A DNA stretch of 64,000 nucleotides from positions 496,001 to 560,000 of the forward strand of contig WHVD01000034.1 of NCBI GenBank assembly GCA_015178975.1, given 5' to 3'. Position 1 is the first letter of the stretch; each line of letters opens with the position of its first letter. The stretch is from Hysterangium stoloniferum (taxonomy: Eukaryota; Basidiomycota; Agaricomycetes; Hysterangiales; Hysterangiaceae). The notes under the pieces were generated by a model. It was not told where the DNA came from and made no database searches. It was given only the letters and a program-made list of their open reading frames with translations. The position numbers were made by a program, and so were the translations under genes. This document shows positions 49,033-59,910 of the stretch, one piece after another.

Positions 49033-49766
49033 TGTTAAGATATAAGCTTAAAGGGAAGGGAGGCTCTAAGTTGGAGGTCTGATGTTTGGAAATGAGCTAA
49101 TTGGGGGGCTGACAATAGAGATCATACTAGTCAGGAGGTCTGATTCTATAATCATAGTGGAGCTTGGCTTCAACTTATGTGTTGCACCCTTGTATGAACT
49201 GTTAGGGTGCTCCAGTATTTAAAACAGAGCAAATAGTACAATAGGAACAAAGTTCAACACTTAGCTCAATCAGCCAGGGGGCCAAAAATACTAAGAGTCA
49301 TAAGTAAGAGTTTGCAGCTTGCTGAGAACATCTTTGGGAGTACTGAAAAGGGAAGAATGAGACTGGAAACTAGTAGAGGGTAATCTAAGTCAATTTTCAA
49401 ACTGAAGAACTGTAGTATACATGAAGAGGATTTATACTATGATGAGATGGATGACCAGAGGGCCAATCAAAGAAGCAAAGGGTGAAACAGATCATGAGAA
49501 GTAGATGAGGCAGGGAGACTAAATGTAATATACTAAACATTATTAACAGGGGTCTGAGGTGGCAAGTGAGACATGTAAAGGAAATGGTAATGGGAGGATG
49601 AGTGAAACAGGGATGGAATGGAAAAACAAAGGGTTAACTACCATAACAAACAAGTGTTGGGGGTACCACAAGTGATAATACTTAGGGCAGGGTTCTGACA
49701 GTGAGTCAACAGTGGGCTTTGGGCCTAAAATAGGTCACAGGGGTCCAAAATGACAGGATCCTAACA
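49033..49766 (-). mobile_element. Gypsy LTR, family B copy B1 (5' LTR of the fragment at 47,640-49,032)
   Basis: It is 734 bp. On the minus strand it starts TGTTAGGATCC and ends CTTAACA, with the hairpin motif in reverse at 49,163-49,189. No matching target duplication flanks it, which fits a 5' LTR still joined to its internal region. Confidence 0.7.
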
Positions 49767-50600
49767 GGGATGCACACCAATGGGATATGATGCATGCCTG
49801 TGGGTCTTAGCAGGGCCTGTGCACAATGCAACTGGTCCAAAAAGAGTTGCTCCTTCACAACAATGTCCTTGGAGTCAGTGATGGAGCCATTACAGGAGAT
49901 TGCAGGGGTCCTGAAAGGGATCTTGGGTGAGCTGGTAGGGTATCATGTCAGTGCACAGAGGAGTGGTGGGCTGCAAAGGAGAGTAGTGAGGTGGGGGTGG
50001 CAGTGCAGCCAGGTCAAAGTATATTTGGGACAGTGAACTGGCCTGCAACAACTCTAGCCATTTCTGGTGGAGATGGGGATGGAGATATGCGATTGATAAA
50101 TGGTGAGGAGGGATTGGTGGAGGGCCTCCTATTGCTACCCTAGATAAATGTATCTTTAATAAAATCTGTATTATGACCCAAAACAGTGTGTGAGTGTACA
50201 GTAGAAGGATTATCAGAGGGCTGAAGGAACATAATTGTCTTCAAGAGTGATAAAAACAAGAACCTAGTATCTTGAGGTGTAATAATGGAGGGCCAAAAGT
50301 GAGCTAGAAAGCAAAAGAAAAGAGACATAGGGCAAGCAGGGAGTAATGGTAATGAGTCCAAAAAGTAAATTGGGGTTCTGAACAAGGATCTAAAAAAGGA
50401 CAAAACAAAGGTATTGCCATCAAGGCAGGGTTACTTGAGTATTGAGTCAATCAGGGGTCCAACAGGTCATAGGGTTGTCAAGAAATAAACAAGTGATTGA
50501 TACATGTTGGGGGTCTGATATGCTGATTGACAGGTGCATGATCACTGGTCCCCTCCTAAGGCAGACATCCCATCATCCAGCCAAAAGTGTCAGTTTTGAA
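49767..50600. other. Repeat-derived sequence, family not assigned
   Basis: CpG-poor and Gly/Val-codon-like on both strands, with no intact frame. It lies between two minus-strand gypsy fragments and is probably decayed LTR or pol sequence. Confidence 0.4.
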
Positions 50601-51598
50601 GTTGAAGGTGTTTGTGATGTCAAATAATAAGTTGAAGGTGTTGTCATTTGTTTCTTTTCAAATCTTCACAGAGTCAAACTTGATTCTGTTTCGTGTTGTC
50701 GTTCATTTTCCCACATCCAATAGTAAGAATCAAGTTGAAGGGCTGCCATTCGCAATTTGATAAAAATTTCAGGTTGAACTTGAAGCTTCACTATTTCATC
50801 CTTAATTTGATTTGGAAGTCCTTCATAAAATCATCATCATAAAGTGAATTCATCATATTGAGTTTGAGCAGTGAGACTTGTAAATTGAATTGAATACTTC
50901 ACAATATGATGACCAGCTTTCATTCGAAGATTGTTGAGTTTTTCTTTGGCTTCTCCTTCTGCATCAATCTCTCCAAACTGAGCATATAATTTGTCCAAGA
51001 AATCAAAATAATCAATAAGGAAAGATGGAGGAGGAATTGGAGAGTTCAATAAATAAGGTTGCCACCATTCTTGAGCTGTTTTCCAGAAATACAAAGTTAC
51101 CATCATAATTTTCAATTGATCAGATTTGAACGATTTTGGCTGAGATTGAAAAATCATTTTACATTGTGCAATAAAATTCTTTAACATCAAAGGTTCTTCT
51201 CCAGTAAACTCTTCAGGCTTATTCACTGTGATTTCAGGGTCCTTCATAGAGATCTATTCCTTCAATACTTTTCTGAGTGCATCTCTGAAATGTCGTAACA
51301 TTGTTTCATCATCAGACATAACAGGTTCGGGAGGTGAAGACTTGGGCAAAGGCATTAAAGAGGATTCAGATTCTTGAATTGGCAAGATCAGCTCTTCTCG
51401 AACTTCTTCAGATTCTCAGATAGTAGTTGACATTGCAGCTTGTCAAGTTTTGGTTAATGGAGATACTGGAATTTGCGATGGCCGAATAGCCCTTGGTAAA
51501 GGAATAGGAGCCACAGATTGAAGTGCTGTGGTACTCGATGTTTTGGTAGTCTTGGATCACGTCCTGGGCTTCATCAACAGTTGATAGTCTGAAAATAC
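50601..51598 (-). mobile_element. Gypsy gag fragment (second minus-strand element)
   Basis: A 136-codon frame (51,247-50,837) has the retrotransposon Gag fold signature: PEEFTGEEPLMLKNFIAQCK, then TAQEWWQPYLL and the LDKLYAQFGEIDAEGEAKEK region. The N-terminal part lies upstream in another frame (MSDDETMLRHFRDALRK, about 51,320). The leader begins GTATTTTCAGACT directly beside the LTR at 51,599. C-terminal gag decays by about 50,600. Confidence 0.75.
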
Positions 51599-52075
51599 TG
51601 ACACAAATTGAATTTCATTCAATTAAGTTGAATAATAATTGTAATATATTCTATGGAACCGAATACAGAAGCCTCATTCAATGAAGTATATCTCATTGCC
51701 CTTTTATGCTTTCTATCATTTACCTATGACTATGTTATGATTTAATAATGAAATCATTCATGACATTGAAATGAGACATGTCAAGGATATTTAATATTGT
51801 TGAAGATGAGTCGAAGAGTCGAAGATGAGTCGAAGAGTCGAAGATGAGTCGAAGAGTCGAAGATGAGTCGAAGAGTCGAAGATGAGTCGAAGAGTCGAAG
51901 ATGAGTCGAAGAGTCGAAGATGAGTCGAAGAGTCGAAGATGAGTCGAAGAGTCGAAGATGAGTCGAAGAGTCGAAGATGAGTCGAAGAGTCGAAGATGAG
52001 TCGAAGAGTCGAAGATGAGTCGAATGTTACCTTGAATGTTTTTGTGACAATGTTGTGACTGTGACTGTTGTGACA
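51599..52075 (-). mobile_element. Gypsy LTR, family A copy A5, with internal tandem repeat
   Basis: The ends are TGACAC and GTTGTGACA on the + strand. It is the 5' LTR of the gag fragment at 50,601-51,598. It lacks the TATA-proximal GGTTTTCTGAC segment present in A1, A2 and A4, and carries an expanded 19-bp repeat. Confidence 0.7.
51806..52022. repeat. 19-bp tandem repeat, about 11 copies, in LTR A5
   Basis: The unit is AGTCGAAGAGTCGAAGATG, itself two near-copies of AGTCGAAGA. Copies are almost identical. Other family A LTRs have only scattered TTCGAC at this place. Open frames across it are repeat artefacts. Confidence 0.9.
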
Positions 52076-52479
52076 AGTTCTCACCACTCTGGCAATAGCT
52101 TGGCAGGTGCATCTCAAAGTTCCATATTGATTCCTGAACCTAGTCTCAGAACAGTACTCAAAGGGCTCACTACTGTTGAAATAGGCTCAAGCACCTAAGT
52201 CTATACGTAGCGCTCAAGTCTATGTCAAGTCTACATGGCATATGGTACCTTAGACACATATGCACCAATAGTATATTTAAGTACAGTGTTCGTAACTTCA
52301 TACCTCAGTCGAAGTACACCATAGTATCGACTGAGGTATGTTGCTTGTCTCTTTCTTTCTCCTCACGTCTAGCTTACATAATGTGCTGTAGCGTATTTCG
52401 TTACAGGTAACAAATAGAGTCGAAGTACACCATAGTATCGACTGAGCGTATTTCGTTACAACTACCTTCCTCAAAAACA
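52076..52479. other. Unassigned repeat sequence
   Basis: A 26-base AGTCGAAGTACACC... segment occurs twice (about 52,309-52,334 and 52,419-52,444), partly as an inverted arrangement with ACTGAGGTATG. No gene is supported. Confidence 0.4.
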
Positions 52480-53374
52480 ATCACTGAAAGGCTGCCCAGT
52501 GTGCCAAGGTTAAGGAACTTGACATTTTTCATGGAACTGATACTGAAAAATTGTGACCATTCCTTATACAATGCAATTTGAACTTCAATGACTGCACAAA
52601 TTTGCCACTGACAGAAGCAAGGTTATATTCACCTCATCTTTTCTTCAGGGCACTGCCATGAATTGGTTTGAACCTGTGCTAAACAACCTTGCAGAAACCT
52701 GGCTGGCTGTTAGGACTGGAAAACCCACCAGGCTCTAGACCCCATCCTACATGCACCCAACTCACTATACCAGGTAACAGTTAACCAGAAAACCTGCCAG
52801 CATTCAGACCCTGCCTTATATGCACCTGACTTGCTATATCCACCAGGTTACAGTGAGCCAGAAAGCCTGCCAGCATCTGGACCCCACCTTATGTATGTAT
52901 ATGCAGACCCTCTATATGTTACCCAAGTACAGTCAACTAGAGTACCCACTGGGACCCACACATGTCAACCTGTCTATGTATATCTGACTCTGTCCCAAGT
53001 ACCAGTTCACTGGACTCTGCCCAGACAACCTGTCAGCTCTCTAACTGAGTTCCATTCCTGTTATGGTCAAATGACCTGTCATGTTTTGGACCCTGCTCCC
53101 GTTCTGTTCCATCCCTAACATCTAGTTTGGTATTTACCTGTCTCATTTCATGATTACTTGTTTTGATTTTCATTATTACTGGATTTGCTATTGCATACAT
53201 TCCACAGTCTATATAACCTAGCTAATGTTGTACATACAATCTGGTCAGAAAATCAACTTAGTTCTCCCCAGTAACTTAGCATATACATACCCCACTCAAT
53301 TACCATCTCTCATCTTTGAATCACAATGCTATCAACCTCATCAGAGCCTATGGGCTTTCTGACTGACCTCCTGA

Positions 53375-53480
53375 CCTATCAACCTATCAACTTATCAACT
53401 TATCAACTTATCAACCTATCAACCTATCAACCTATCAACCTATCAACCTATCAACCTATCAACCTATCAACCTATCAACT
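53375..53480. repeat. 8-bp tandem repeat CAACCTAT, about 13 copies
   Basis: Runs of CAACCTAT and CAACTTAT lie inside LTR D2. In D1 the matching place (about 31,013-31,075) has diverged units such as ACGACCCACGACC. Confidence 0.9.
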
Positions 53481-53574
53481 ACACCCAGACTCCCCAGGTT
53501 TTCTGTCCAGCTGTCTGAAATTGGACACTATGATCTCACAAAGGCACAGCCTATAAGCTGAAGCCAAGTCCTAC

Positions 53575-53910
53575 TGGATTATCTGTGGGTTTCTCTGGAT
53601 TTTCTGTGGGTTTCTCTGGATTATCTGTGGGTTTCTCTGGATTATCTGTGGGTTTCTCTGGATTTTCTGTGGGTTTCTCTGGATTATCTGTGGGTTTCTC
53701 TGGATTATCTGTGGGTTTCTCTGGATTATCTGTGGGTTTCTCTGGATTATCTGTGGGTTTCTCTGGATTTTCTGTGGGTTTCTCTGGATTATCTGTGGGT
53801 TTCTCTGGATTATCTGTGGGTTTCTCTGGATTATCTGTGGGTTTCTCTGGATTTTCTGTGGGTTTCTCTGGATTATCTGTGGGTTTCTCTGGATTATCTG
53901 TGGGTTTCTC
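53575..53910. repeat. 21-bp minisatellite, 16 copies, in LTR D2
   Basis: The unit is TGGATTATCTGTGGGTTTCTC, exactly 16 times (336 bp). Units 2, 5, 10 and 14 have ATTTTC instead of ATTATC. Both strands stay open (GFSGLSV and NPEKPTD repeats) only because the unit is a multiple of 3 and lacks stops. Confidence 0.95.
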
Positions 53911-54059
53911 TGGAAACCCTCTATGAGCCTGCATGTCCCTTAACACTGGCTAAACAACTACTCATCCTTCATCACAGAACTCAGACTTAATTTTGGCCCT
54001 CACAATACTGTCAGTGATGCCAAAGCCACCCTAGCCAACATTAAGATGAAGGACAACCA

Positions 54060-54862
54060 TGTCACAACCATCACAAGTCACAACATTGTCACAACATTGT
54101 CACAAAAATTCAAAGGTAATATTCGACAACACTTTGACTCATTGAATTCGACTTGACATGAGTCATCTCCCTCAATATGTATGTAGTCAAGGAGATGGGG
54201 TAGATTGCATACTATAAGGGCTAGAGATACCTTATTAGTATGTAATCCATGACTCTGCTGGTTTCCATGGCAGTGCCACCTAGCTACTTAGGGTTAAGAT
54301 ATGCTAATTCTAGGGTTTAGAGCTAGCAATAAATCTTATGTTATCAGAACAATGACATCTTAAACTCTTGAGCCAAAGTTAAAGGATCCAGTCCTCCACT
54401 ATTTGACTAATGTCCCTTAAAGGTTAAACAAAGAAACAAAGTGATAAAATATATGACAAGGTTACGATTAGTTCAGAGGCCGTGAAATAACCGAGAGCGG
54501 GATTACGAGAAAAGGAAATAGTCTGAGGGTTACAAGTATATACATATAGACATATGTGAAACATAGAGTAGAATGGATCATCATAATAAAAAGGGACGTA
54601 TCAGAGTTTAACCAGATAGTATGAGTATATTTTGATAGGGGCGTAAACGGAGTTTGATCACCACAAAAGCATACATCAGCATCAGGAGTCCGACAGTTTC
54701 CGATGCAGTGGCTTGAACGCTAACTTGAAATGTTGATAGGTGGCCATAACCTCGGGGACCGTCGGGTTGCGACACAGCCGTAACAACTTTGTCGAATGAG
54801 GCTTTCGAGTTTGATCAATAGAATATTATTCAACTTTATTGAAGAATAATTGATTCGTGACA
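54060..54862 (+). mobile_element. Solo LTR, family A copy A3, inserted in gag
   Basis: It starts TGTCACAACC and ends ATTCGTGACA, flanked by AACCA (54,055-54,059) and AGCCA (54,863-54,867), one transition apart. Its middle is replaced by other sequence, including a reversed family E LTR part. Confidence 0.75.
54460..54785 (-). mobile_element. Partial family E LTR nested in A3
   Basis: On the minus strand it starts TGTTACGGCTGTGTCGCAAC at 54,785, matching 22,688 onward, and can be followed to about 54,460 (CGTAACCTT). It retains more CpG than its surroundings. Confidence 0.6.
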
Positions 54863-55450
54863 AGCCAGTGGATCACCAAATACATTGTCCAGTTCAACTC
54901 ACTAGCCACTCTTGTCAATTGGAGTGATCCATCCTATGCAATAGGTTCTATTCTGGCCTTCCATCTTGTCTTAAGGACAATATTTGTCAAGGTGATGGCA
55001 AGCTGACCACTCCCATCAATAGGTGCATCAAATCTCAACAATGTGATGCTCACTACTGGGAGTGGCATGCCAAAATCACTTGTGAAACATCCTTGGACCA
55101 CCTGACAAAAGGCACCCAAAATAATGAACTGGCACCCACTATTGGCAGTACCACCAACAGTGACCACTCAAAGAAGTCCAAGAAGAAAAATAGAACAGAC
55201 TTGACTCCTAATGACACTGCAACCTCTAGCAACAACACTGGCACCTCTGTGGCCAAGCCCAAAGATGATTTGAGCTCAAAGATTGGCCCAGATAGAAAGC
55301 TAACACTGGAGGAAAGACAGTGATGAAAGGATAATGATCTCTGCCTGGTGGAGCACCCACAGTCACATGGCAAACAAGTGTCCATTGAACAACACTACCA
55401 AGGCTTGCACTGCTAAGGCCAAGAAGCCCCCAGAGACACTGACAAAATCA

Positions 55451-56289
55451 ACATAGATGACCCCTCAGGCCCCCATGCAGGCTAAAGATTGCATTGGATC
55501 CTCCTGTGCAAAAGTGGCCTCCTGACCTGCAATGCATCCACTCATTTCCTTTTACCCTCACACCATTTCAGCCCCTCCATTTAGCTTTTTCCCTTGTTAG
55601 CTTTTAGATTCTTAGCTCCAGCCTGACCAGTTGATCCAGTCTTCCTCTGAACTTTTGGACAACATTGTTAACAGTATTGTCACCCCTCAAAAGACCATTT
55701 TGGTCACCCTTCTGTAAGGAAATCTTTAGGTCATTTTATGACAAAGTTGGTTATTGGTTATTCAGCAATCCTGGGATCTGACCAACCCACCTGCTTATGA
55801 TCCATTGATTGTTGGGTATTGGTTATCATATAGTTGGACATCTGATGATCAATCTCCTTCTCTATAGCTCAGCCAGGGAGCAGAGGCTCTGCTGGCTACC
55901 CATCTTTAGGTTCTTTTTGGACACTCCCAGTTCAGTGTCCCCATGTACATGAACTACCTTTAAAGCTCCACTAAACACCCCTCAGTCTGGCACCTCCACA
56001 CATGTGACTACCCTCTTTTCCGATACCTTTAGTTTGTGTCTCTGCCTTTTCTGTCTTTTTCTGTTGCCTTCTGACACTTTTCACATTTTTCACAAGTCCT
56101 TTTTAAAATATATATATATATATCAAATACTACTGTAGAGTTTCTGCCATCACTACTTCCTCTTCAACCTCCTCCAAGTCTCCTGTCTCTTCCACCTCCT
56201 CTGACTCCGACTCATCACTGTCAGTATTCACCTCACCAGCAACCCTACCCTGGATACTGGAACCCCATAGATAATTGCTGTAAGTTCAA
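55451..56289. other. Decayed gypsy-related sequence
   Basis: It continues the plus-strand gag/protease region without an intact frame. A short (TA)n tract lies at about 56,108-56,121. Confidence 0.4.
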
Positions 56290-56589
56290 GTTGGAAGCTG
56301 TTCAAGATGGCTGAGATGATACTCCAATCACAACTTGCAGGACACTAAAAGGGTGTCTGGGCAAGTCATGGTTACAGGATAAAAGTGTCTGAGTTCTAAC
56401 TATGCACACTAATGTATGTACATAAAACTATGGTGTGCATGCCGACAAGTGTCTACATACCCACAGGCATACATAGGTCTTCAAACTAATGTAAATACTA
56501 CTGAATGTGAGATGTAGTAGTAGAACTAAAGAAAGAAGTATGGGAGGTAAAATATAATCAGAGCTATATTTTAGGATACCTCTCACACC
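56290..56589. mobile_element. LTR family F, truncated copy F3
   Basis: It shares ATACTCCAATCACAACTT and GTGTCTGAGTTCTAACTA with 57,448-58,084 and ends CCTCTCACA beside integrase sequence. The TGTGAAGAG start is not present. Confidence 0.6.
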
Positions 56590-57447
56590 TGTTGATAATT
56601 GCAATAAATGCAGATGTACATATTGTTCCAATGTTCTGATTGACACATTCCATTTGTCCATCTGGGTGATATCCAGAAGTGAAGTGTAACTTCATATTGA
56701 GAGCTTTTCTGAGGGACTTGAAGCAGTGAGAGACAAACTTGGAACCTCAATTGGAAGTAACATGTGAGGGAACACCAAGTTTGGAAAATACATGGATGAT
56801 GAATAATTCTGCTGGTTGCAAGGATGTGATTGTATCATGAGTGGGTATGAAAATTCCTTGTTTCAAGAATTGGTCTACAATAATGAGGATGGATGTATAG
56901 TCTTTGGAAGATGGAAGGCTTGAGGAGGCCATACAGCTTATGTAACTGTGATTTAGAATATAAGCAAGTGGTGCATGATTTATAGTAATGCATAATGAAA
57001 TCTTGGAGATGGGTGAAGTGTATTCTTGTTGGATTAGTGTGAGTGTCTTGTTAATGCCAAAATGTCTAGAGACTGGATGATTATGCTTACACTGAAGTAT
57101 GCAGAGTCAGATATTGTCAGAATCTGGAATGTAGATACATCCATTGAGTTGGATGAAACCTTGTGAGTCTTGAGACCACTGGGGTTGATTGGGATCTTTA
57201 GGAACATTGAGGTAAGAGCAGGGTCAGAAGAGAGTGCAGATAAAATATGATGTAGTTTTCCAATATCCATAGCCATAACACTGTGCAGGATAGGATGAAA
57301 GAGGTAAGTGGCTGTGGAAAGTTGCTTAGTCATAAAATCTGGTTTCAGGTTGTGTGGATTTATGACAGTGTAGTTGCTTTCCCCCTCTTTAGTATAGACA
57401 TCCCATCATCGAGTCATGGCATCTGGTTTTCCACCAAGGCATCCAGG
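56590..57447 (-). mobile_element. Gypsy integrase and RNase H-end fragment
   Basis: From high to low coordinates on the minus strand: LGGKPDAMTR (about 57,420), ATYLFHPILHSVMAMD (about 57,300), a decayed zinc-binding region, then the integrase core DYTSILIIVDQFLKQGIFIP and FSKLGVPSHVTSN (56,932-56,747). It is close to the plus-strand element at 28,700-29,450 (ATYLIHPVLQSVILMD). It is broken by frame changes. Confidence 0.75.
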
Positions 57448-58084
57448 TGTGAAGAGTGGTGGAAGTTCTAACTGTTCTATATACGAAGAATATTGACTGT
57501 TTAGGTATGACACAACAATGTATTGACTATCTAAGTCTAATACAGACCAAATGTGTATTGACTGTTTAGTTCAATACAGTTGAGTGAATTAGCTATCTAA
57601 AGTAGAATAGAGAGCTAAAACGAATAAAGGAGAATTGACTGTAAAGTATGATTCTGAATGACTGCTCGAGTGTTGAAGAGAATAACGAGAGAGTCAAATA
57701 ACAGAGTAGCGTGGATGTAGTCCACGCGGATTGAGATAATGGTTTGAGTTTCGACTAGTATAGTTTGAAGCTCTGATTGTGCTAGTAGTTAAAGCCCGTC
57801 TGTGATGGTCGAGATGATACCCCAATCACAACTTACAGAACACTAACTGGGTGTCTGGGTAAGTCGTGGTTGCGGGGTAAAAAGTGTCTGAGTTCTAACT
57901 ACTGGTGCTAGAATACATGAGTCTGGTGTGTATGCGCCCACAAGAGTCAATGTACCAAATGCATAGGCTGTCGAACTAAATATATGCATATGATAAAATA
58001 GAGAGAAAATAGAAATAATAATGGAAATATAGCATGGGCTCTTCTGGACTATATTTCGGAGTATATTTCATAGTACCTTTCACA
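57448..58084. mobile_element. LTR family F, copy F2
   Basis: It is 637 bp, starts TGTGAAGAGTGG and ends ACCTTTCACA. The flanks (CCAGG and ACAAG) do not match, and two different gypsy fragments abut it, so recombination between two F copies is possible. Confidence 0.65.
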
Positions 58085-58349
58085 ACAAGGTTCCAAGCCC
58101 ATCTGAGGGTGCTGTCTGGCATCCAGCATAAAGGGTGACTGGTGAGTTGAAGTGTGAACATGGTTGTTGTACTGGAACTCAGCCATCAGTAAGAGGTCAT
58201 CCCAGTCATCCTGTTGTTCATTGACAAAGAGATGAAGGTACTGCTCCAGTTCCTGATTGACTTGCTCTGTCTGTCCATCTGTCTGTGGGTAGTATCCTGT
58301 GGAGGCTGTGATGCAAATGCCCAGTAGGTGATAGAGCTCCCAGGTGAAC

Positions 58350-58444
58350 TGTTAGGATCCCATCATTTCAGACCCCTGTGACCTGTTTTAGGCCCAAAAC
58401 CCACTGTCAACTCACTGGCAGAACCCCTTCCCTAAGTATTACCA
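58350..58444 (+). mobile_element. LTR family B, 5' fragment B5
   Basis: It starts TGTTAGGATCCC and follows the family B sequence to TAAGTATTACCAC, then changes abruptly to RNase H coding sequence. Confidence 0.6.
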
Positions 58445-58665
58445 CAAGGGGTTGCATGTGGTGCAAAAATCCCTTGATGAATTGGTAGTAAAAGTTTGCA
58501 AAGCCCAGGAAGGCTTGCACCTCTTCTCCAATTTGCTGGAGTAGGCCAATCCATGACACCTGCAACCTTGACCAAATCCATCTCCACCTTTCCATACAGC
58601 ACAATGAGTCCAAGATACTCAATCTTTGTTCACTCAAACTGACATTTCTCCAGGTGAAGGTAAAG

Positions 58666-59363
58666 TGTTAAGATCTAAGCCAGGAAGAGGGAGGATGCTC
58701 TAGTCAGAGGGCCAATGATGGGAAATGAGTTAATTGGAGGTCCAACTCTATAACCATAGTGGATCTTGGCTTCAACTTATGTGTTATGCCCTTGCACAAA
58801 CTGTCAGGGTGCTGTGGTATTTCAAACAGAGCAGATAGTACGATATGAGTAAGAGTCAACACTTAGCTTAATTGACTGGAGGGCTGAATCACTAAGAGTT
58901 GAGAGGTAGAGGTCATGGCTTGCCAAAGACCACTTTTTAAGAATGTAGTGATGAGAGGTTGAGGCAAAAAATTAAGAGGGGGGCTAATCTAAGTCAATAT
59001 TCCAACTGAAGAACTGTAGTGTACATGGAAAGAGCTTTATACTACATTGAGATGGGTGATCAGAAGGCCAATCAGAGAAGTGAAGTGTAAGATGGATCAA
59101 AGGGAAGTGATGATGAGGTGGGGAGTGATAGAAACTAATGTATAGTACTAAGAAACAATATTAGGTGGCAATAAGGAGTATACATGGAGATGGGAATGGA
59201 GGAGTGGATGGAGCAGAGATGGAACAGGTCACTAGTTCATTATGAACAAGTATCGGGGGACCCATGAGGGGTAATGACATGGGTGGGGGCTCCAATAATG
59301 AGATGATGAGGATTTTCTAGTGAGAAACAAGTCGTGGGAGTCCAAAATTATGGGATCCTAACA
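58666..59363 (-). mobile_element. Solo LTR, family B copy B2, inserted in RT
   Basis: It is 698 bp. On the minus strand it starts TGTTAGGATCCC and ends GATCTTAACA. It is flanked by TAAAG (58,661-58,665) and TAGAG (59,364-59,368), one transition apart. The hairpin motif is at 58,763-58,791 in reverse. Its insertion separates YLDDILIF from the rest of RT. Confidence 0.8.
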
Positions 59364-59910
59364 TAGAGCTGATGCTGCCATAGGCACTCAAGAACTATTC
59401 ACAAAAGCTGATGATGCTCCTCAAGGGTGTCCCTGAAGATCAGGATGTCATCCAGGTACATGCATATATGTCCCTCCATGATGAGGCCTTGGAAGATGTC
59501 ATTCATCATGGTTTGGAATGTCACAGGGCTGTTGGTGAGTCCAAAGAACATGATGAGGGGTTCAAAGAGGCCACATTTAGTGTGAAAGGCAGCCTTCCTC
59601 TTATCACCATCCTTTATCTACATATTGTTGAAGCCCCACCATACATCCAGCTTGGTGAAGTACTTTGCTCCATGATGAGCTCCAGAATGATGGGGAGAGG
59701 GTAGTGATTCTTCATGATCATGGCATTAAGCACACAATAGTCCTGGACCTGTCATAGTGACCTGTCCTTCTTCTTGATGAAGAATTCAGGACTAGCCATG
59801 GGGGATTTGATGGGTGGATGTGACCAGTGTGAAGGTTCTCCTACAGAAATGCATCCAGTTACACCTGTTCACTGGGAGCAAGTGGGTACACCTTGCATGC
59901 AGATGGCTTT

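Larger units (their letters stand above)
52708..53945 (+). mobile_element. Solo LTR, family D copy D2, inserted in gag
   Basis: It is 1,238 bp, starts TGTTAGGACTGG and ends CCCTTAACA, with exact duplication CTGGC (52,703-52,707 and 53,946-53,950). TATA box CTATATAACC is at about 53,211. The hairpin motif is at 53,543-53,571. It is longer than D1 because of two tandem repeats and is strongly CpG-depleted. Confidence 0.85.
52480..55450 (+). mobile_element. Gypsy gag fragment split by two solo LTRs
   Basis: Three blocks read in order once the LTRs are removed. 52,480-52,707 includes SSFLQGTAMNWFEPVLNNLA. 53,951-54,059 includes SFITELRLNFGPHNTVSDAK. 54,863-55,450 includes KYIVQFNSLATLVNWSD and, at about 55,320-55,385, a zinc-knuckle remnant STHSHMANKCP. 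It is related to the gag at 23,482-24,780 (NFGP..SDA motif). In-frame stops are present. Confidence 0.75.

Noticed and set aside
51735-52117. Two overlapping minus frames rich in STLRLIFD-type repeats
   Set aside because: They are artefacts of the 19-bp tandem repeat in an LTR; all three frames of one strand stay open for the same reason.
51806-53910. CRISPR-like repeats
   Set aside because: The arrays are direct tandem repeats without spacers, in a eukaryotic genome.
53551-53946. Open frames of 113 and 131 codons on both strands with perfect 7-residue repeats
   Set aside because: They are produced by a 21-bp minisatellite inside an LTR; the unit length is a multiple of three and has no stop on these frames.
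34407-58800. The repeated GCTGAAGCC motif as a tRNA primer-binding site
   Set aside because: It lies inside the LTRs, 54 bp or more from their 3' ends, not immediately after them as a primer site must.
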